From Conus ventricosus (lineage: Eukaryota; Mollusca; Gastropoda; Neogastropoda; Conidae): a stretch of DNA of 64,000 nucleotides. A program made the position numbers and the translations under genes. Numbering within the stretch: the first letter of the stretch is position 1; every line of letters starts with the position of its first letter. The stretch spans positions 25,001 to 89,000 of the forward strand of contig JAFLJL010014082.1 of assembly GCA_018398815.1 (NCBI GenBank). Direction: 5' to 3'. Below are positions 58,730 to 64,000 of this stretch, in pieces. The notes beneath the pieces are model-generated. The model made no database searches, was not told the origin of the DNA, and was given only the letters and a program-made list of their open reading frames with translations.

Positions 58730-59520
58730 ACAGAAAATGAGAATTTCATATCACCTGTCAAAATGTGGAACCCCTGTTTTTCAGTCTTCAATGTGTATCT
58801 GGAATAGCCATTGATCATCATTTCTACAGATCAAATGACAGAAAATGTGTGTAAGAGAATTTGTAAACAGTTTTGTTCTGGGTAAAACTATGACTTAAAA
58901 ATCACCTGAGCTCATTTCAGAGGAAAATGTGCATGTACAAACACATACCAGGCATGCATTTCACTCTGAAGCTCTGCATGAAAATATTCTTCCATTTCAT
59001 GAATATCACATCTCAAATCTCTCCGTTCAGACTGGACAATAGACATAAATATACCTAGACGATATATTGACACAATTATGTTGTACAAGCTAGTTTATGC
59101 CAACATTTTCACTTTCATTTTCACAACATCTACATAAGACCATTTGTTTGTTTGTCTAATGAGAAGCTCTTGTTGAATTTCAGACATGGGGAAAAAAAAA
59201 GGCGGATCAAGAATTGTGTTGTATATAATTCAGCCCCCATAACATCACTGAGGTTTGCACTGCCTATTCAAAATCATAATCAGAATATGTGCATCACATC
59301 TCTTGCATGCCCAAACATACCAATATGATGTACCTAACCTCAACTGTGTTTGAACATACTTGAAATCATCTTCACACCTAGTTCCTGGCGAACACAACAA
59401 ACTTTTAATCACAGGTCAGACCAAAATGACTGAAATACTTGGACACAATCATGACATTTACAGCCTCAGACCAAACCCTCTGCAGGTCTGCAAGAATTAA
59501 AATGAATGCGCCAGTGTCGG
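58730..59520. other. Non-coding interval
   Basis: AT-rich, all frames closed, no repeat that I can name. Confidence 0.5.
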
Positions 59521-59523
59521 TAG

Positions 59524-59524
<1 letters not shown>

Positions 59525-59570
<46 letters not shown>
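59525..59570. repeat. (GT)n microsatellite
   Basis: 46-bp GT run. Confidence 0.95.
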
Positions 59571-59572
<2 letters not shown>

Positions 59573-59670
59573 CACATGTTAGTGCGAGTGTTTGAGTGTG
59601 TGTTGAGCGCAATGAGTTGATCCCAAGAAGTGCGCTATATAAAATCCATACATCATTATTATTATTTAAA
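59571..59670 (+). repeat. SINE/LINE-type 3' fragment with (ATT)n end
   Basis: GCGCTATATAAAA followed by CATTATTATTATT resembles the 3' tail of widespread SINE families in aquatic animals. No 5' head is visible, and the family assignment is from memory. Confidence 0.4.
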
Positions 59671-61054
59671 GCAAAAAAAACAACAACACAAAAACGATGA
59701 CACCATCAATGCAGGTACAATAAAACAAATGAGCGACATCTCATCCCACATGGAAAGTGGATGGCCTCTAGATAACCCATAACTTGTAGGTCTATGAGGA
59801 CTAAGGCAATAGGACTGTGACAAGACCAGAGTGAGTCTGGCTGGTGTATTGAGAAGTTAGAATAAGCAGCATAGGCGCAAGGCACAGACAGATGCACAAA
59901 AACTAGGAACTAGAAGAAGGGAGAAAAAAAAAAAAAATCACATAACAGCATCAGTACAAGCCTGGCTATGATTGTGTATGGGGGTGTCAGGATAATCGGC
60001 TAAGAGTAGCGTCATTACCACCACTAACAGAGCTTGGAATTAATTGACATAAAAAAACAACAACAAAATAAAACCTGACTGTGTATATAAAAAAAAACAA
60101 TAAGAAAAGATACAAGAAAATAAAACCTACCAAACACCATTTTCACACTGAAATAGTGGCAGAATGTTGAAATATTTCCAGCATTCCTACATGGTCAGAA
60201 CTAATCGACACATTATTCTAAAAATTGGATAGTCAGAACAAATAGATACATTATTCTTAAAACTGATATAAGTGGAACAGCAACGTGCATAGTATCAAAA
60301 TCAAGAAGTGGCAAATTTCAGCATCTGCTTTGACAGTTCAAGGTTCCATGTTCCAAACCCACCTCTCATTTTCACTATTCCTACCCCCTTCCTCATCCCT
60401 CTACTGATATTTGAATTATTCTTAAAAAGTTTACTTCTCTTCCCTCAGCATTCTAAATCATATGTTACAGTATATATACATTCGATCCACAAACTAAAAT
60501 TCCTGTAACATGTATATGCATTTAAATACATACATATATAATATGCATTCAGTTCATAAAAGGAAATTCCATTATTGTCAATTCTATGCAAACCCTTTTC
60601 GCATGAAAAGAGACGACAACTGCATTAATTAGAGAAAGAGTGTATGAAGGAAATCCTTCCATTATTCTCTTTGGCAAGCTCATAAACCAAAGTTCTGTAT
60701 GCTGCATGTTGTTAAGTTCTTGAAGAACCGAAAGCAGATGTATGGGTAGCACATGATGATAACTTGTAGCTCCTCAATCACAGGCTGAATTTCCCACAAG
60801 AAATCTTCTAGGAGAAAAAAACTGGTACAAACTCCTCATAGGCAGACACTGTCAGCATAAATCAGGATACAATAACTTCACTGACACTTCAGATATGGTT
60901 TGAACATAATCTTTACTGTCCATGCAAATGAAATTGATTACTGCACTAGCATAACATCCACATAAATTTGGGTCTATCAGAATTAATTATCCTAAAACCA
61001 TTACAAACTCGGACTGCACCTGTGAATTCTACTCATACAAATGTGCATCAATAT
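59671..61054. other. Non-coding interval, likely 3' flank of the gene ending at 61055
   Basis: Short A-rich and CAA-rich runs (about 59670-60130). No ORF with splice context found. The part nearest 61054 may be 3' UTR of the minus-strand exon. Confidence 0.45.
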
Positions 61055-61256
61055 CTATCTTCTCCTTTTTCCAGGCATATAATCCTCTTCATCATCATCA
61101 ACATCTGACTGGAACACAGCTCCTCGTCTTCGTTTCTGGGTTACTTTGCTTTTGCTGCTGCTCTTCTGTACTTGCTTCTGGCGTGACAACTGAATGTTGA
61201 ACATGTCATCTTCATCATCTGATATCTGAATGGCTGCATGCTCATCCGACTCATCT
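61055..61256 (-). CDS. Last coding exon of a minus-strand host gene, nuclear-type acidic/basic tail
   Basis: On the minus strand a splice acceptor TATATATTTCAG ends at 61257. It opens a frame of 66 residues and a TAG stop at 61057-61055. The frame begins DESDEHAAIQISDDEDDMF, passes a Gln/Lys/Ser stretch and ends DDDEEDYMPGKRRR. Alternating acidic clusters and Lys/Arg clusters (KRRRG, PGKRRR) suggest a nuclear protein with a C-terminal localisation signal. Codon use is smooth and no frameshift is present. Upstream exons were not found between 61257 and the window end; the small plus-strand ORF at 62672 and retroelement H would then lie in its intron or upstream of it. Product not identified. 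Confidence 0.65.
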
Positions 61257-62660
61257 CTGAAATATATAGATCATGTAAATGAATAATAAACGTGATCCTG
61301 ATGGAACACATTAAGCATACAGCAGACGTACAAGGTTTCTGACACACTTCCAGTAAACAAACCCAATGACCTTTCAAGGACCTCATAAGGACTTTGCAAG
61401 TATCCAGAGGGGAAAACAGCCACCTCTATAGAAAAAAAAAAGCCGAATGTATGTGCTTGTTTGACATATTTGCAACTTTCACAACACTGTAAATACAGTT
61501 TTATTGTCGCTTCCTTCCCCGAAGATGGAACAGGGCTGCCTTAATGGCGGGATAAAAAAAACGGTCATACACACAAAACTCCACAGCCTGTCTATACAGG
61601 CAGTGTCCGCAGGAGTAACAGCCTGCGTGCACAGAAAGAAAGAATTGTCACTTCCAAATTAAACTGCTGTTGTATCCTTTACACCATAACCATTCCATCT
61701 ACAGACCTGTGACTGATCTTTTCCCATCAAGGTCAAATGATTCATGTTTCTAATCCCTATATCCACCCCAAAGCTCCTATGAACACTTGCAATGCTGAAG
61801 GATTAATTTTCAAGGCACAAAGACCTCTAATCTAATCTAAGGATCTACAAGGTCTTGTGTACTCTCCATTCACATTGCAGAATTTACAAGGAATATGGAA
61901 ACCGTTTCCAGCTTTATACATGAGTTTGACTGATGCAATTCCAGCTCCTATTTCACCTGGACATACCAGTGTTCAAGTGACAACCAATAGATTTTACGTA
62001 CAACAGGATCCAAACATGTTACCAATGACGAACAAAGCAAACCTAGTCTTTGCCACGCTGGAAAATAAAGTAGAAATCTGAAGAGCCATGTAGAAAACTT
62101 CCTTTTTCTCATGCTTACCTGTCCAAACAAGCGTCAAAATATCAAAAAGAAGGTGAGCAGCCAAACATGCTCATCTTGAAGTGAGACCAGACCACTGTGT
62201 AAGACAGGTCTCAAAATACTTTCCAAAGCCAAGAATGCTGCTCAAGACAGCCATAAAAATGTGCCGGACTTTGGCATTTGTCCCCTTCATAAGAGTATGT
62301 CAAGGAGGGAGGTGAAGGAAATTAACCCCATTCTCTCTCACAAAATATGTTTGACCCAATGTAATAACATGGGACACAATGAACATGATTCACAGTAAAT
62401 GCGCTCCCATCCAATCCTCTTCTTAACCATCTTGACTTTCCCTCATTGAACCCTGCAACTGACAAATTGTCAGCCGAAACACGCCCCCTCTCAGCACCTG
62501 TGACGGCAAACTGTCAGTTGGTGACACCCACTTACTTTCACTTCTAATAGCATGAATATTAATTAAGAAAGGGAGCTTACTCTATTGTGTATTCCTTCCC
62601 AGTGATTTGGAGACGTTTGAGCGCCATTTTAAAGCAGTTTTACACATGTTTTTTTCGTTT
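61257..62660. other. Interval between the last exon and the 79-residue ORF
   Basis: Holds the small repeat at 61540-61643. A 74-codon open frame at 61857-62081 has an acceptor-like CATTGCAG before it but no other support. The rest is AT-rich with no gene visible. Confidence 0.45.
61540..61643 (+). repeat. Small dispersed repeat (SINE-like), gastropod type
   Basis: AATGGCGGGATAAAAA, ACGGTCATACAC, then a short inverted pair (GCCTGTCTATACAGGC), GGAGTAACAGCC and an AGAAAGAAAGAA tail. This order resembles a repeat common in marine gastropod 3' UTRs and introns. The assignment is from memory. Confidence 0.4.
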
Positions 62661-62671
62661 CAGAAGCCAAA

Positions 62672-62911
62672 ATGAGCAAACAAGCACAATACACTGTCAG
62701 ACAAATCAAAGATGAGGTCTTCCTCAAAGATGACTCTGATTTCAACCCCGAAATAGCCATTTTGGCATCTGAAGATGATGAAACTTTGTTGATCGTGAAT
62801 CCACGTGTTCACGAAGCCACCAAATACCACGAATATGTTCAAGGTGACAAAGTTGAAGTGGAAATCAACCGTCAACATCAGATGGTTGTGTTCATCACTC
62901 TGGCTCTGTGA
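62672..62911 (+). CDS. Small conserved-looking ORF, 79 residues, function unknown
   Basis: The ATG at 62672 sits in a good context (GCCAAAATGA). Eighteen bases upstream is a strong acceptor-like TTTTTTTCGTTTCAG, so the coding exon may follow a 5' UTR intron. The protein starts MSKQAQYTVRQIKDEVF, is acidic with no signal peptide or membrane segment, and its second half (DKVEVEINRQHQMVVFITLAL) looks beta-rich. Composition and codon use are coding-like. It ends TGA at 62909-62911, just 30 bases before a retroelement 3' fragment. No family recognised. Confidence 0.5.
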   Translation: MSKQAQYTVRQIKDEVFLKDDSDFNPEIAILASEDDETLLIVNPRVHEATKYHEYVQGDKVEVEINRQHQMVVFITLAL

Positions 62912-62943
62912 TTATTCGACCCAGTAGGCTGGAAAGGGTGGAA

Positions 62944-63018
62944 TGTTGTTTATAGCCCAGCCAACCGCAAAGGGCCATATCAGGGCTGTCACCGCGTAGA
63001 AGTCAACTCACCAGTCAC
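62944..63018 (-). mobile_element. Isolated 3'-terminal fragment of an I-like element
   Basis: About 75 bp equal to the conserved 3'-terminal block (GTTTATAGCCCAGCC to AACTCACCAGTCAC), with some substitutions and no GATAA tail or ORF2. The next 100 bp to 63120 is unassigned and holds G-rich stretches. Confidence 0.75.
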
Positions 63019-63120
63019 AGGGTTGCATCTAGAAATTCTAAAATGGGGGGCTTTGCCCCCATTGGTATGAAAATTTGGGGGGATCTGGAACCAATAAGGG
63101 GGGCTTGAGTAAAGGAACAC

Positions 63121-64000
63121 GATAAGATAATGTTGCTTATAGCCCAGCCGACCGCAGAGGGCCACATCAGGGCTGTCACCACGTTAAAATCAACTCACCA
63201 GTCATTTGAAAAAAACAAACAAAAAAAACCAACAACTTTCACACATCGCATTAAATGACATCGTCTAGAAACGCACCAGAAATTGCATTAAAAATCTTTC
63301 TTCCGTAAAATCTTAAATCAGATGAAAAATGTTAATCTCTTTCAAAAACTCAAGGATCACGTCTGGCGGGACATCCCTGAACAGGATCTTCATGGACTCC
63401 GCTGTAAAATGTTTGTGTCTCACATCGTGCAAGTCCAACACTCTAAAAGAACATGTTTCATTGTGAGTGGTGCATGACATGGAATGCACCACGGAGCTTC
63501 TTCACTCTTTAAAAGATAAGAATGGGTAAAATACGAATGGGCGGTGTGCAGCCGGCACAGAACCGTTTCCTCTTTACGACCACCCGACGTAGATGGAGGA
63601 AGTCCTTAAGGTTTGGACGGATCTGAAAGAGTTTGTTGTTCGTCTGTGTGTTCCAATCCTCCTGCCAGAGGTCTCTCACATAATCGTTAATTTTGGGTTT
63701 CACATCTGAGCAGGGGATATAAATGTTGGACAGTTTCTCTCTTGTGGCGTTCTTGGCGAAACGATCAACCATTTCGTTCCCGCCGATGCCAACATGACCA
63801 GGAACCCAAGCAAGAGTAATGTTGTAACCGTCCGCCTTCAACTTGCTAAAAAGTTCAAAAAAAAGTAAAAGTTCTGGTGCTGAAGGTTGCGGCCAGCTAT
63901 GGCCTCCAAAGCTGACAGCGAATCCGACAGAACTAGAAAGTCCCTCTTTGAAGAATGTGAGATTATCTTCAAAGCCAAAACCAGAGCAGTAAGTTCAGCA
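63121..64000 (-). mobile_element. I-like element H, 3' part, runs off the window
   Basis: The tail GATAAGATAA at 63121 is followed by the conserved terminal block (GACCGCAGAGGGCCACATC as in G), an A-rich tract at about 63207-63229, and the ORF2 C-terminus. It continues past 64000. Confidence 0.9.
63313..64000 (-). CDS. ORF2 C-terminus (RNase H and Cys/His segment) of element H, partial
   Basis: The stop is at 63315-63313. Reading from the window edge inward, the RNase H part has the WVPGHVGIGGNEMVDRFAKN block in a 110-codon open stretch (63841-63509). The C-terminal Cys/His region follows, with one frameshift near 63505. Sequence quality is good here. Whether ORF2 is intact cannot be judged because the rest is outside the window. 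Confidence 0.8.

Noticed and set aside
61857..62081. 74-codon open frame with an acceptor-like sequence before it
   Set aside because: There is no start context, no partner exon, and the peptide has no recognisable features. I left it out of the coding features.

Overview
Eukaryotic, repeat-dominated DNA, most likely from a mollusc and probably a gastropod. I infer this from I-clade (Nimbus-like) non-LTR retrotransposons with RNase H and three CCHC knuckles, a metazoan-type Ty3/Gypsy element, a tRNA-derived SINE, and a small repeat at about 61.54-61.64 kb that resembles a dispersed gastropod repeat remembered only in general terms. There are no bacterial operons. Only three host-type coding loci are supported, all in the right-hand 10 kb.

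Layout. 1-670: AC microsatellite and a 56-bp satellite. 676-15150: a Russian-doll nest of minus-strand I-like elements. Copy A carries a SINE-type insertion and is split by element B/D, which is itself split by element C. 15487-21301: full-length I-like element E with a perfect 13-bp target-site duplication. 22908-27101: decayed Ty3/Gypsy element with a 157-bp 3' LTR. 27102-29160: non-coding DNA with local repeats. 29161-30071: 3' part of an I-like element (F). 30072-31071: exactly 1000 N. 31072-49500: a second copy of about 11745-30071 (end of C, D, end of A, E, flank, Gypsy, flank, start of G). 48525-54535: I-like element G with an 11-bp target-site duplication. 54599-57690: decayed, apparently intronless minus-strand gene of an uncharacterised invertebrate protein family. 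57.7-64.0 kb: mostly non-coding, with the last exon of a minus-strand nuclear-type gene, a small plus-strand 79-residue ORF, small repeats, and the 3' part of another I-like element (H).

Main interpretation. The 18.3-kb duplication begins and ends exactly at the two edges of the N gap and differs mainly by single-base indels. I therefore favour an unmerged overlap between two contigs. The biological alternative is unequal crossing-over between elements C and G, with the crossover hidden in the gap.

Base quality is uneven. In about 2.63-14.6, 27.36-30.07 and 43.4-45.8 kb single bases are often replaced by copies of their neighbours, so reading frames there cannot be trusted.

How the parts work together. 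Each I-like element has a nucleic-acid-binding ORF1 and an ORF2 with endonuclease, reverse transcriptase and RNase H. Their conserved hairpin-containing 3' end and GATAA-type tail fit target-primed reverse transcription. The Gypsy copy is dead: its protease aspartate is replaced and its stops are shared by both copies. The most unusual host-like locus is the 54.6-57.7 kb gene, which has a Cys-rich N-terminus, a repetitive Ser/Thr linker and a long C-terminal region broken by frameshifts and a 59-bp homopolymer.
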